This document shows positions 1-8,546 of a stretch of 64,000 nt of DNA, piece after piece (position 1 is the first letter of the stretch; the number at the start of each line of letters is the position of its first letter). The stretch is taken from positions 62,001 to 126,000 of the forward strand of contig NZ_CAJYOJ010000064.1 in NCBI RefSeq assembly GCF_913776295.1. The letters run 5' to 3'. The position numbers were made by a program, and so were the translations under genes. Under the pieces are notes generated by a model. That model was not told where the DNA came from. It worked only from the letters and a program-made list of their open reading frames with translations, and did no database searches. This DNA comes from an uncultured Pedobacter sp. (GTDB taxonomy: Bacteria; Bacteroidota; Bacteroidia; Sphingobacteriales; Sphingobacteriaceae).

Positions 1-136
1 AAACGGGTGTGATCAGGTTCAAATGAAGAAATTTTGTTATTGATGTTATCAGACAACAACTATTAATACATCGTTTTTTAAAGGCAAGTTAAGCGTTTTT
101 GACTTTTGATGTGAAAGATCGATCGGCTACACCAAT

Positions 137-478
137 TTAGTTATCATAGATACGATTAATGATTTGGTTCCTGTTGCTAATATCAAGCTTTTCAAAAATC
201 TTTCTGGAATGATATTTAACTGTGCTGACGGATATAAATAACTGATCTGCAATTTCATTATTCTGTAACCCTCTTATCATTCCATTAAGAACCTGACGTT
301 CCCGTTCCGAAAGGTTAAATTTTTCTATCAATACCGGATTGATGTTTTCCGGATTGAAGATCGTTTTTGGGTGTTCCGATATTATGGGATAGAGATAATG
401 ATTTAGAATTTCTTTACTTTTCTGGCTACCGTCAGCTGTGATGTTAATGACGATTGTAATATTGTTAGCTGTTTTCAT
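137..478 (-). CDS. LuxR-type HTH protein lacking a receiver domain
   Basis: A 113-residue protein with a GerE/LuxR helix-turn-helix from about residue 54 to the end: the LSEREREVL-like opening (LSERERQVL), then NNEIADQL and STVKYHSRKIFEKL, the recognition-helix region. The first 50 residues match no receiver or PAS domain that I recognise, so this is a DNA-binding effector without its own sensor. It lies 72 bp downstream of the PAS/pseudo-receiver gene on the same strand, so the two may be co-transcribed and act together; that is inference. The family call is firm, the target genes are unknown. Confidence 0.85.
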   Translation of the reverse strand: MKTANNITIVINITADGSQKSKEILNHYLYPIISEHPKTIFNPENINPVLIEKFNLSERERQVLNGMIRGLQNNEIADQLFISVSTVKYHSRKIFEKLDISNRNQIINRIYDN

Positions 479-550
479 GAATGATAGATTTTTCTTACTG
501 TATAAGATTCAGGATCCCCCTATGTTCTGAGTTTTTGACATTTGGCCCGA

Positions 551-1567
551 TTATGAATTGAAGATGTGTAATAACTTTTCTCTGGTTATCGGTTTATCTA
601 GAATTCCTTTGATCTGCCGATACCTGATGATGCTATCGATCGTTGTCGGATCAATGAATGTAGATGATAAAATGATTGGCGTGTCAAGCATAAGCTTATC
701 AACGGTTTCCAGAAACTTATTTTCCATACATTCAGATGCTTCATACTCCAGAAAGATCAGGTCAGTTGGGTGTGTACGGATAAATTCGGAAGCTTCATCA
801 ACTGAGATAAAGGAAAAAACGTTGAAATTTTTCGAAATGCTCTTCAGTAAAGATCTGGTAACCATATGGCTCAGTCTTTCACGCTCAATCACCATGATAT
901 TTTTAATATGCTGGTTGATAAATTTGGGTGCAATGTTAATCTTTGGAGTAGCTAACTCTGACATGTGAAATGTTTCTTCAAGCCGTGTAAGCATAACTGC
1001 CGACTGTCTGGCGAGAAGGTGGAATTCCGCTGAGAGTTTTTTGTAGATATTTTTGTTGTTGCCTGAAAAACACAAAGTGGCATCATTGATCGCGTTCAGG
1101 CCAATACTCAACGTTTTGTTCATTAATTTTGAGAAATCCCGAAGTTTTTTAATACGGGTTTGAGTAGGTGATGCATCCACTTCTCGCTTATGCTCCAGGA
1201 TACAATTATATCCGATATGTTGCTGTTGGTAAAATACTTTAATTAAACGCAATTGTATATTTATGTTGTTAAATGCTATATTTATATCTACTATTTCATT
1301 ACTGATGTTATGATCAAGGAAATAGTGCAATGCTGACACGGCTTTCTTATCATTAATTAACTTCGCAAATAGTGATGCGCTAACTTCAATTGTAGTATGT
1401 AATATTGTCCTAAAGAAAAATTTGGTATTTTGCGAATACTCCATAATCCTGCCAGATGAATCCAGATGCAAATAATTATCGTTCATCATGACTGGGAGAA
1501 GCGATTTTAACAACACTTTTGTTTGATTATGGTGGTTAAATTTTTGATTGATTTTGATGCGTTTCAT
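551..1567 (-). CDS. PAS-like plus degenerate receiver (pseudo-receiver) protein
   Basis: A 338-residue soluble protein. Residues about 25-130 have a PAS-like pattern (a short strand, DSSGRIMEYS, then helices and strands ending in GYNCILEH). Residues about 220-338 follow the response-regulator receiver fold: IMVIERE (224-230) at strand 1, DLIFLEYE with Glu274 where the phospho-accepting Asp normally sits, TPIILSS at strand 4, and the conserved Lys325 in LDKPI. The phospho-site Asp and the first acidic pair (now Glu228-Arg229) are both altered, so normal phosphorylation is unlikely. There is no HTH or kinase domain. It probably passes a signal by protein contact, perhaps to the LuxR-type protein just downstream. 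Confidence 0.7.
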   Translation of the reverse strand: MKRIKINQKFNHHNQTKVLLKSLLPVMMNDNYLHLDSSGRIMEYSQNTKFFFRTILHTTIEVSASLFAKLINDKKAVSALHYFLDHNISNEIVDINIAFNNINIQLRLIKVFYQQQHIGYNCILEHKREVDASPTQTRIKKLRDFSKLMNKTLSIGLNAINDATLCFSGNNKNIYKKLSAEFHLLARQSAVMLTRLEETFHMSELATPKINIAPKFINQHIKNIMVIERERLSHMVTRSLLKSISKNFNVFSFISVDEASEFIRTHPTDLIFLEYEASECMENKFLETVDKLMLDTPIILSSTFIDPTTIDSIIRYRQIKGILDKPITREKLLHIFNS

Positions 1568-1645
1568 ATAATATCAATTTTCTAAGGAGTATTTAAGAGC
1601 TAACGTTGTCTATATTCGCAATAATACTTGTCAGTTTTTGCTATA

Positions 1646-1680
1646 TTTGTTACAATTGTTTGATTATAAGTTTATGTTTG
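1646..1680 (+). promoter_or_regulatory. Possible Bacteroidota promoter for the XRE gene
   Basis: TTTG at 1646-1649, a 23-bp spacer, then TATGTTTG (1673-1680), which matches the TAnnTTTG -7 box. It lies about 60 bp before the XRE start codon. The spacer is at the long end and AT-rich DNA gives chance matches, so support is modest. Confidence 0.3.
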
Positions 1681-1738
1681 TGAAATTTTGTGAATCGACT
1701 ACGTTTAAGATTGTAAATCTGCTAAAATTTAAAGCATA

Positions 1739-2569
1739 ATGCAAGATATTATTTCAAAAAAAAGTATTGGAGAAAGATTACGATCGTTGCGATTGTCTAA
1801 ACAGCTCTCGCAGGCGGAAGCCTCTGATTTGTTGGGTTTGTCAAGGAGTCATTATTCCCAGGTAGAATTAGGAAAGCAGTTTCCGTCATATGCTGTCCTC
1901 TCGAAGGTGGCCGAAGTGTATAATAAAGAATATGAATGGATACTTCATGGCGATCTTTCTGGTTCTGTTGCTGTTGCCGATGAGACAGTGGTGGTTGATG
2001 CGGCGGATCAATCGGTGTCTAAATCTCGTATAACGGGCATGGAATCAATTTCTGTCAATAGTCAGGAGGTGTTGTTGGTTAAAAGTGAAGATTTTCTGAT
2101 GTATCTTAAATTTCGTGATCAGCAATCTTTTCTTTATAGTCTGCCGAAATTATATTTGCCTTTCCAGCAGCTATCGAAAGGGCCTTATCGTGCGTTCCAT
2201 GTAGAAGGCGATAGGCCTGAAGTGTTGTTGTGCGATCAGGATATTGTGATCGGGGAGCTGGTAAGTGATAAATTGCGTGTCGTTTTATCAAGGATTTATA
2301 TAATTGTGCTTAACGATCAGATAGTGATTGCTAAAATTCAAAGATATGATGCTGAAGGTTTTTTTGAATGTCAGTCTAGGGCCAATCAGTTTGTGAGCGA
2401 TCGTATTGAAATTGAGTCCATAATGGAGATTTGGGAGGTTAAGCTGAAAATAACTTTTGCTATTACCAAAAATTTTGGACAGGGTGAGTCTTATCGTAGT
2501 GTGGACCATACCATTCGTGACTTAACCCAGGAGATCAGTAAGATCAGGGCTTTGGTCGATCGTTCTTGA
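1739..2569 (+). CDS. XRE-family repressor with S24-like C-terminal domain
   Basis: A 276-residue regulator. Residues about 9-65 form a Cro/CI helix-turn-helix (IGERLRSLRLSKQLSQAEAS, then GLSRSHYSQVELG). The C-terminal half (about 125-240) has the strand pattern of LexA/CI S24-like domains (YRAFHVEGD, LLCDQDIVIGE, YIIVLNDQIVIAKIQR). I do not see a clear Ser/Lys catalytic pair, so it may be a sensing rather than a self-cleaving domain. It is divergent from the PAS/pseudo-receiver gene and lies upstream of the surface-protein locus. The ATG at 1739 gives a complete HTH. Family call firm, regulon unknown. Confidence 0.8.
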   Translation: MQDIISKKSIGERLRSLRLSKQLSQAEASDLLGLSRSHYSQVELGKQFPSYAVLSKVAEVYNKEYEWILHGDLSGSVAVADETVVVDAADQSVSKSRITGMESISVNSQEVLLVKSEDFLMYLKFRDQQSFLYSLPKLYLPFQQLSKGPYRAFHVEGDRPEVLLCDQDIVIGELVSDKLRVVLSRIYIIVLNDQIVIAKIQRYDAEGFFECQSRANQFVSDRIEIESIMEIWEVKLKITFAITKNFGQGESYRSVDHTIRDLTQEISKIRALVDRS

Positions 2570-2666
2570 TACTGATTGTTGCCTTTGTTTATCGTTAGTC
2601 TTACAGAAGTCGCAACTTTTATCTAATTGGTGGGTTTGTGGGTTTTTTCTGTTTATGGTTTTGTGG

Positions 2667-2694
2667 GCAAGAGCGCCTGAGCTCTTGCTGTTTC
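2667..2694 (+). terminator. Hairpin terminator after the XRE gene
   Basis: A perfect 8-bp inverted repeat, GCAAGAGC (2667-2674) and GCTCTTGC (2681-2688), with a 6-nt loop, followed by a short T-rich stretch. It lies about 100 bp past the XRE stop. The rest of the gene-free stretch 2570-2963 holds the promoter at 2865-2896 and nothing else I can support. Confidence 0.5.
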
Positions 2695-2864
2695 CTGTCT
2701 TGTGGCTGTTTTCTGGTGCTTCAGAAACAATCTTTTTGCCTTTTAACTTGATTTGTGTTTAATGCAGCTTACCACGGCGATTGGCCTTTGGTTGGCTTTT
2801 GCTGTAAATTATTGATTTGCATTTCTGACTGGAATAAAATAGTTTGAAATAATATTGCTATTAA

Positions 2865-2896
2865 TTTGCAATTAATTATTTCATTTTATAATTTTG
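2865..2896 (+). promoter_or_regulatory. Bacteroidota-type promoter of the surface-protein locus
   Basis: TTTG at 2865-2868, a 20-bp spacer, and TAATTTTG at 2889-2896, an exact TAnnTTTG -7 box. It lies about 65 bp before the first gene of the 3.0-15.4 kb locus and is the best promoter candidate there. Confidence 0.5.
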
Positions 2897-2963
2897 TGAA
2901 ATAATATGTTTCATTTTGCTTGTTGTAGCAAATTAACCAGAAAAGAAAGTCAAACCATATTTT

Positions 2964-4073
2964 ATGCAAAGAAAATTACTAATTCTATTAATGGCATCCC
3001 TTTTATTCGGTATTTCGCCGGTATTTGCACAAGCCCCTCAGCAATTCAATTATCAGGGTGCGTTACGTAATCAGGATGGAAGTGTTGTTGCGGGAAAAAG
3101 CATTTCGTTACGACTTTCAATCTTAAACGGTTCCGAGCAGGGCGACGTGCAATATTCGGAAACAAGAAATGTTACTACTACATCATTGGGTATGTATAAC
3201 GTAGCTATTGGCTCAGCTGGTGCCCTCAGCAGTTCCAATAACTTTTCATCTATCAACTGGGCACTCGGTTTAAAGTACCTAAAAGTTGAAGTTGATTTAA
3301 ATGGCGGCCGAAATTTTGTTGCTGCCGGCACAACACAGCTTTTAAGTGTTCCCTATGCATTATATGCTGCAAACGCTGTTGCAGGCAAGGATGGTAAATC
3401 TGCTTACCAGATTTGGTTAGATGCAGGCAATACCGGATCTGCTACAGATTTTTTAAATTCCTTAAAGCTGTCCGGGCAAAGTGCCGGTGGTGATCTTGCA
3501 GGTAATTTTCCTGCCCCATCTGTGGTCAAACTACGGGGCATCGATGTGAGTGATGCGACCCCAGCTGCTGGTCAGGTGCTCCGATTCGACGGAACCAGAT
3601 GGGTTCCTACATCAGTACCTGCCACTGCAAGTGCAGATGTGGTCACAAGCCAGCCCGATGTCATTTCCCTTTCAAATGCTACAGGTGCTGCACTTAAGGG
3701 ATTAGGGATTAACCTCAAGCCTGGTGCGCCAGCTTCGTTTTTAGTAACAGACGAAACACAACAAGTTAAATGGCAGTCGGCGGCAGAAAGTGGATTGTTT
3801 AAAGGAAAAATAGCAACGGTCAGTTTTAACTCTTTAGATAATGGATCGAGCACAATCCCGGCTAATGATGTAGCTAAAGCGAAAATAACTGTAGTTGGCG
3901 CACAAGTAGGCAATTCAGTATTCCTTAATAACGCAGCAGATGAAACAGAATATTCCATCATTTCATCCTGGGTAAGTGCACCAAATGAGGTTAGCATCCG
4001 TTTGGCCAATTACCAGCCAATCCCTGTTGATATTACCGGACGGCAGTACAAACTTCTTCTCATTCAAAATTAA
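2964..4073 (+). CDS. Secreted surface protein with fibre-like N-terminus
   Basis: A 369-residue protein with a signal peptide (residues 1-22, ending VFAQ). The opening (FNYQGALRNQDG, then LSVPYALYAANA near residue 130) is typical of secreted Bacteroidota proteins that resemble tail-fibre or adhesin stalks. A collagen-like GKDGKSAYQIW segment follows, then a low-complexity beta-rich region. It is the first gene of a same-strand run with very short gaps (11 bp to the next). No enzyme motif is visible. Probably a cell-surface or extracellular structural protein; the precise role is unknown. Confidence 0.7.
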   Translation: MQRKLLILLMASLLFGISPVFAQAPQQFNYQGALRNQDGSVVAGKSISLRLSILNGSEQGDVQYSETRNVTTTSLGMYNVAIGSAGALSSSNNFSSINWALGLKYLKVEVDLNGGRNFVAAGTTQLLSVPYALYAANAVAGKDGKSAYQIWLDAGNTGSATDFLNSLKLSGQSAGGDLAGNFPAPSVVKLRGIDVSDATPAAGQVLRFDGTRWVPTSVPATASADVVTSQPDVISLSNATGAALKGLGINLKPGAPASFLVTDETQQVKWQSAAESGLFKGKIATVSFNSLDNGSSTIPANDVAKAKITVVGAQVGNSVFLNNAADETEYSIISSWVSAPNEVSIRLANYQPIPVDITGRQYKLLLIQN

Positions 4074-4084
4074 ACAAAAATTAT

Positions 4085-5245
4085 ATGAAACAATTTTTAC
4101 TAAAATCAGTCCTGATGATGGGACTGTTGTTTGCTACTGCATTTTTTGCAAAGGCGCAAAAATTTGGCGATAACCTTGGTAATCATACGGCTACTAAAGA
4201 TTTGCAAATGGCTGGAAAGTCTATTTTCAATGCTGAAGGTATTGCCATCGGAACGGCTACTATCAGCAATGGAAGTGTTGCTTTGCAAATTGGCAGTGCC
4301 AATAAAGCTATTTTAATTTCTTCGGTAACGGCCAATACCGATATTGCGACACCTGTAAATGGTATGATTGTATATAATAATACCGATAACAAGTTCTATT
4401 TATATCAAAATGGTGCATGGGTTACATTTGCGCTTTCACTTAAGGCCAGTACCGACGGTATAGAAAGTGTTTCCAACGCAAATGGATATACGCTTACCCA
4501 GGTCGGACAGGAAACAGTACTTAAACTAGCGCCTGCAGATGCTACAAATCCCGGTGTCGTAACCGCTATTGATCAAACGTTTGGGGGTAATAAAACCTTT
4601 AATGGAAATGTCAGTGTAGCAACGGGTGCCAGTTTAAATGTTGTTGATGGTGCTACAACTTTAGGCGGGACATTATCTGTTGCTAAAGATGTTACCGTAG
4701 GTTCTGCATCAGTACCGGCAAATAGCATTCTGAATGGGGCCTTGAGCGTAAATGGGCAATCTACCCTTGCAGGAGCCGTAACAGGAGCTTCAACCCCTAC
4801 TTCCGCAATTAAAATTGTTAATCCGGTTGATGTTTCAGCGTCGGATGTACAATCATATCTTGTAGTAGATGCAGATGGAAATGTAAAAAGAGGTGCCTCC
4901 AGTAATGCAAGTCTTGCAAAATATCAGATTCCGGTACCTCTAGGTACCTCGGCGGCATTTGATCCCGAAGGCAATTCAGGTGTCGAATTTACACTAAACA
5001 TCAACGAAATTAAGGTTAACGATGCCATTGTAGTCAACTTCGCAGCTGCTGACCGTGCAAAGTTTGCCGGTTTAACCATTCTCTCTGCAACCGCTAGTGC
5101 AGATGGTACGGTTAAGGTTAACATAGCCGACTTTAGAAATCCCGCCGTAGCGGGTTACACCGTTCCGGACATTGATAGTGCAAACCTGATTGTTACCAAA
5201 TACAACGCTGCAAATGTGGTATTAGCGGTTACACCAAGACCGTAA
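4085..5245 (+). CDS. Secreted surface protein, shared LGNHTAT module (copy 1)
   Basis: A 386-residue protein with a signal peptide (ending about residue 24, AKAQ). The mature N-terminus has GDNLGNHTATKDLQM followed by a beta-rich block ending in NGMIVYNNTDNKFYLYQNGAWV. The same module recurs in the next gene and in the giant repeat protein. Residues 130-290 are Thr/Ala/Val/Asn-rich parallel-beta-like repeats (NVSVATGASL, GTLSVAKDVTV). The C-terminal 90 residues form a separate domain also found in the next gene. It is a tandem paralogue of that gene, 25 bp away. Likely an exported structural protein; no catalytic motif is seen. Confidence 0.7.
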   Translation: MKQFLLKSVLMMGLLFATAFFAKAQKFGDNLGNHTATKDLQMAGKSIFNAEGIAIGTATISNGSVALQIGSANKAILISSVTANTDIATPVNGMIVYNNTDNKFYLYQNGAWVTFALSLKASTDGIESVSNANGYTLTQVGQETVLKLAPADATNPGVVTAIDQTFGGNKTFNGNVSVATGASLNVVDGATTLGGTLSVAKDVTVGSASVPANSILNGALSVNGQSTLAGAVTGASTPTSAIKIVNPVDVSASDVQSYLVVDADGNVKRGASSNASLAKYQIPVPLGTSAAFDPEGNSGVEFTLNINEIKVNDAIVVNFAAADRAKFAGLTILSATASADGTVKVNIADFRNPAVAGYTVPDIDSANLIVTKYNAANVVLAVTPRP

Positions 5246-5270
5246 TTCAAGGCAAAATATTATAATAAAT

Positions 5271-6401
5271 ATGAAAACAACGCTTCTAAAAACGATGACG
5301 GTTACAGGACTGTGTGTCCTGGCCGTAGGATTTGCGCAGGCTCAGACCCAAAAAATGGGTGATAACCTGGGTAATCACACCGCCACCCGCGACCTGCAAC
5401 TTGCCGGCAAACAGATTTTAAATGCATCTGGTGTAGTAATTGGTGCCACAGTAGCAGCAAACAACAGTGTCGCCTTACAAATTACGGGGGCAGATAAGGC
5501 AATTCTGATCACTAATGTGGCCGCTAATACCAACATCGTTAATCCGCTAAACGGTATGATTATTTATAATACTACCGACAATAAATTTTATCTCTATCAA
5601 AACAACGCATGGGTAACATTTGCGCTCTCTTTAACTCCAAGTACAGACGGAATAGAGTCGGTGTCGAATCCTAATGCCTATACACTGACTCAGGTTGGAC
5701 AGAATACGGTCTTGAAACTAGCACCTGCTGATGCGACAAATCCAGGTGTGGTTACCACTGGTGTGCAGACATTGGCGGGTGACAAATCTCTAAAAGGAAG
5801 TTTTTCACTGTTAACCGGAGGAAATTTAACTGTTACAGAAGGAACTACGAATCTGAATGGTAACCTTACAGTAGGAGCAACCGGTGCAGTTGTACAAACT
5901 ACCCTCAATGGCGGGCTTACCGTATCAAATAAAACTACACTCAACGGAAATACAGGTACAAATTCCAGTCCTGTGAACGGAATTGTATTTTCAAATACCG
6001 TTCCGGCATTAAACACCGAAGCAGAAAACTTTTTAGTTGTAGATGCAGCCTCTGGTGAAGTAAGAAGATCATCTTTCGTGGCCAATGCGTTCTTTAAGCA
6101 AAAAGTAACTGTCCCGACATTTACATTAGGTGCGAACGAGGCTACAAAAATAGTGCTTAATGTGCCTGGCGTTCAGCAAAATGACGGTGTGGTTGTAAAT
6201 TACGATGCAGCAGATCTTGCCGCCACCCCAGGTTTAGAATACATTTCTATATTGAATGCTACGGCAACCGATAATTTGCAGGTAAGTGTTGCCATTGCAG
6301 ATATGAGACAAGAAAATGCAGATGGCACGCCACTGGTGCCCGCATCAACACTCTTAAGCGGTAAAAAATTCGTGGTTACACGTTACAGACAAACTCCATA
6401 A
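5271..6401 (+). CDS. Secreted surface protein, shared LGNHTAT module (copy 2)
   Basis: A 376-residue paralogue of the preceding gene. The signal peptide ends in AQAQ (about residue 25), and the N-terminal module GDNLGNHTATRDLQL and NGMIIYNTTDNKFYLYQNNAWV are almost unchanged. The middle repeat region differs more, and the C-terminal domain is similar (KKFVVTRY near the end). The arrangement indicates tandem duplication followed by divergence of the central stalk. It precedes the T9SS-targeted gene by 59 bp. Function unknown; probably a surface fibre or adhesin subunit. Confidence 0.7.
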   Translation: MKTTLLKTMTVTGLCVLAVGFAQAQTQKMGDNLGNHTATRDLQLAGKQILNASGVVIGATVAANNSVALQITGADKAILITNVAANTNIVNPLNGMIIYNTTDNKFYLYQNNAWVTFALSLTPSTDGIESVSNPNAYTLTQVGQNTVLKLAPADATNPGVVTTGVQTLAGDKSLKGSFSLLTGGNLTVTEGTTNLNGNLTVGATGAVVQTTLNGGLTVSNKTTLNGNTGTNSSPVNGIVFSNTVPALNTEAENFLVVDAASGEVRRSSFVANAFFKQKVTVPTFTLGANEATKIVLNVPGVQQNDGVVVNYDAADLAATPGLEYISILNATATDNLQVSVAIADMRQENADGTPLVPASTLLSGKKFVVTRYRQTP

Positions 6402-6460
6402 ATATAGAAAATAGCGTCTGTGCGGCGGCTAAGCCAGTATAAAAGCTATTGAGGCAATCC

Positions 6461-7492
6461 ATGACAAAAATTTACAAATTCATATTTTATGTTTTAGTAC
6501 TGTTAGCCCGAACAGGTGTTTGGGCGCAGTCTAACAGCTCAAATGTGCTCAGTTCATCTGGCGGCCATGCGACTGTAAATGGAACTACTGTTGAATGGAG
6601 TGTTGGCGGGACTTCGGTAAGTTCTACGGCCTCGTTACCGAACGGGATACTATTGACGCAGGGATTTTTACAGCCGATTGACCGGATGATTCAGTTGATG
6701 CTCATTTTTGATCCCCTTGCCTCGAAGACGTATGAAGACGTAGATTTTCAACTGTTTGCACGGGCCAGTGATGGCAGTCCTGTTGAGTATACAAGTACGA
6801 ATACTGATGTAGCCATTATATTAAATGGAAATACGGTCAAAATCGTAGGGGCCGGAACAGCTAATATAAGGGCAACAATAAAGGGAACCAATATCTCCAA
6901 AGATCAACTTTTGCTGGTAGACAAGGCGACGCAGATGATCACTTTTGATCTGATACCTGTATTGTACAAAGGAGATCCTGCTTTCACCATGAATGCATAT
7001 TCAAACAAGGGTTTACCAATTGCTTATCATAATTCAAATCCATTTGTTGTCCGGGTTTCTGGAAATATCATTACCCCCGTTGATCTGGGCCGTTCAACGA
7101 TCACCGTAAATCAGGCGGGGAACCGGAATTACAAGGCTGCAGAAGCAACACAACAAGTGCAGGTTATCAGCAGGGAAGGGGATGATATCAGCGTGCCTCT
7201 GGCCGTTACTCCAAATGGAGATGGAATGAATGATGTGTTGGTTATCAAGGGTATAGAAGACTTTCCTGATAACAATGTTGTGATTGTGAACCGAAACGGC
7301 ACAAAGGTTTTTGATGTGAAAAACTACGATAACTCAGAAATTATTTTTAGTGGAAGGGGAACTTACAACGGCTCGTTTAATGGGCGTTTAAGGACCGACA
7401 ACTTACCGGCAGGAACCTATTTCTATTCTATTGTATATCGGCGCGGCGGTGTAACGAAACGTAAGACGGGATATTTTGTACTAAAGTATTAG
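6461..7492 (+). CDS. T9SS type B cargo (gliding-motility-associated CTD)
   Basis: About 343 residues from the ATG at 6461. A TTG at 6449 would add four residues, but the ATG gives a cleaner signal peptide. Two bacterial Ig-like or MBG-like stretches lie in the middle (for example ATQMITFDLIP). The last 85 residues are a type B T9SS sorting domain: TPNGDGMNDVL, VVIVNRNGTKVF, GTYNGSFNGR, LPAGTYFYSI, KTGYFVLKY. Such proteins are secreted by the type IX system and need a PorP/SprF-type partner, which is encoded 4 bp downstream. Family call strong; the ligand is unknown. Confidence 0.85.
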   Translation: MTKIYKFIFYVLVLLARTGVWAQSNSSNVLSSSGGHATVNGTTVEWSVGGTSVSSTASLPNGILLTQGFLQPIDRMIQLMLIFDPLASKTYEDVDFQLFARASDGSPVEYTSTNTDVAIILNGNTVKIVGAGTANIRATIKGTNISKDQLLLVDKATQMITFDLIPVLYKGDPAFTMNAYSNKGLPIAYHNSNPFVVRVSGNIITPVDLGRSTITVNQAGNRNYKAAEATQQVQVISREGDDISVPLAVTPNGDGMNDVLVIKGIEDFPDNNVVIVNRNGTKVFDVKNYDNSEIIFSGRGTYNGSFNGRLRTDNLPAGTYFYSIVYRRGGVTKRKTGYFVLKY

Positions 7493-7496
7493 ATAA

Positions 7497-8408
7497 ATGA
7501 ATAAAATAAAAGTTTTTTTGATGTTCATCCTGTTGGTCGGGTGCTTGCCATCTTTCGCTCAGCAGCAGTTCACCTATACGCAATACATTGATAATATAGC
7601 GCCTATAAATCCGGCCTGGACGACTACTAGGAAAGTTTCAGAATTTAACTTCCTGGCTCGTCAGCAATGGGTTAATGTAGATGGCGCACCCCGTACGTTT
7701 ATGGCTAATGGGTCCTTTCTGCTGGAAGATATCGGATCATCGGTTGGATTTAGTTCAATGACCGACCGTGTAGGGCCTGAATCGCTGACGGAATTCAATT
7801 TATTTTTTGCAAAATCAGTGCAGCTTGAAAATGATCTTTACTTTTCCACCGCCTTGAACGGAGGTTTTCGAAATTATAATATTTTATATTCTTCTTTGCA
7901 GACCGATGATGTGCTACTTTCAAACGCCGATGTTAGAGACAACAGATTTAATGTTGGGGCAGCCATTATGGTTTACGTACCAGGGAAATTTTATGCGGGT
8001 GTTTCTATCCCCCGTATCAATCTTGGGAATGCAAAGGGAAGTTTGAGTGATGTGGGCTATTTCAGAAATTTCTATTTTGCCAATATCGGCTACCTGGCGA
8101 ATTTAAGCGATGACTTTAGGCTGGAAGCGGCTTCGGTGTTAGCCTACACTTCCAATGTTCCTTTACAAGTAGATGTATCTTCTAAAATATGGATCAGGGA
8201 AACCCTTGGGTTAGGATTTAATTACCGTTCTAACAATGAACAGGCATTACTCACATCCTACAGGATAGGGCAATTTAATATGGGTTACAGTTACTCATTT
8301 GTTTTCGGAAATAAAAGAATCGCAGGCTTTCAGAACGCTACTCATGAAATTACGTTAGGTATCCGTCTCTCCAGCACTGAAAGAGATCCCAGGACCTGGT
8401 ATCGTTAA
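7497..8408 (+). CDS. PorP/SprF family T9SS outer-membrane protein
   Basis: A 303-residue protein with a signal peptide ending SFAQ and the PorP/SprF opening (QQFTYTQYIDN, INPAWTT), followed by alternating beta-strands expected of an outer-membrane barrel. The family helps secrete or anchor type B T9SS cargo. Its start lies 4 bp after the type B cargo gene, so the two are very likely translated from one message and form a cognate pair. The family is recognised with confidence; specificity for the upstream protein is inferred from position. Confidence 0.88.
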   Translation: MNKIKVFLMFILLVGCLPSFAQQQFTYTQYIDNIAPINPAWTTTRKVSEFNFLARQQWVNVDGAPRTFMANGSFLLEDIGSSVGFSSMTDRVGPESLTEFNLFFAKSVQLENDLYFSTALNGGFRNYNILYSSLQTDDVLLSNADVRDNRFNVGAAIMVYVPGKFYAGVSIPRINLGNAKGSLSDVGYFRNFYFANIGYLANLSDDFRLEAASVLAYTSNVPLQVDVSSKIWIRETLGLGFNYRSNNEQALLTSYRIGQFNMGYSYSFVFGNKRIAGFQNATHEITLGIRLSSTERDPRTWYR

Positions 8409-8546
8409 TTATTATAGCAGAGATGTTGAATTTGCCAACGTTGACATAGAAAGGTGAAACCCTGTTGACGGAAAGCTTTTGAAATTATAACTACCCGGTG
8501 CAAGTGCTCGGTAAACAGATAAACAGAAAAAATAAAGTTGATTAAG

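Noticed and set aside
558..968. Open frame of 136 codons on the plus strand
   Set aside because: It lies wholly antisense to the PAS/pseudo-receiver gene, has no recognisable protein features, and is a shadow of that gene's codon use.
6449..6460. TTG start adding four residues to the type B cargo
   Set aside because: The ATG at 6461 gives a standard signal peptide; the extension adds nothing recognisable.
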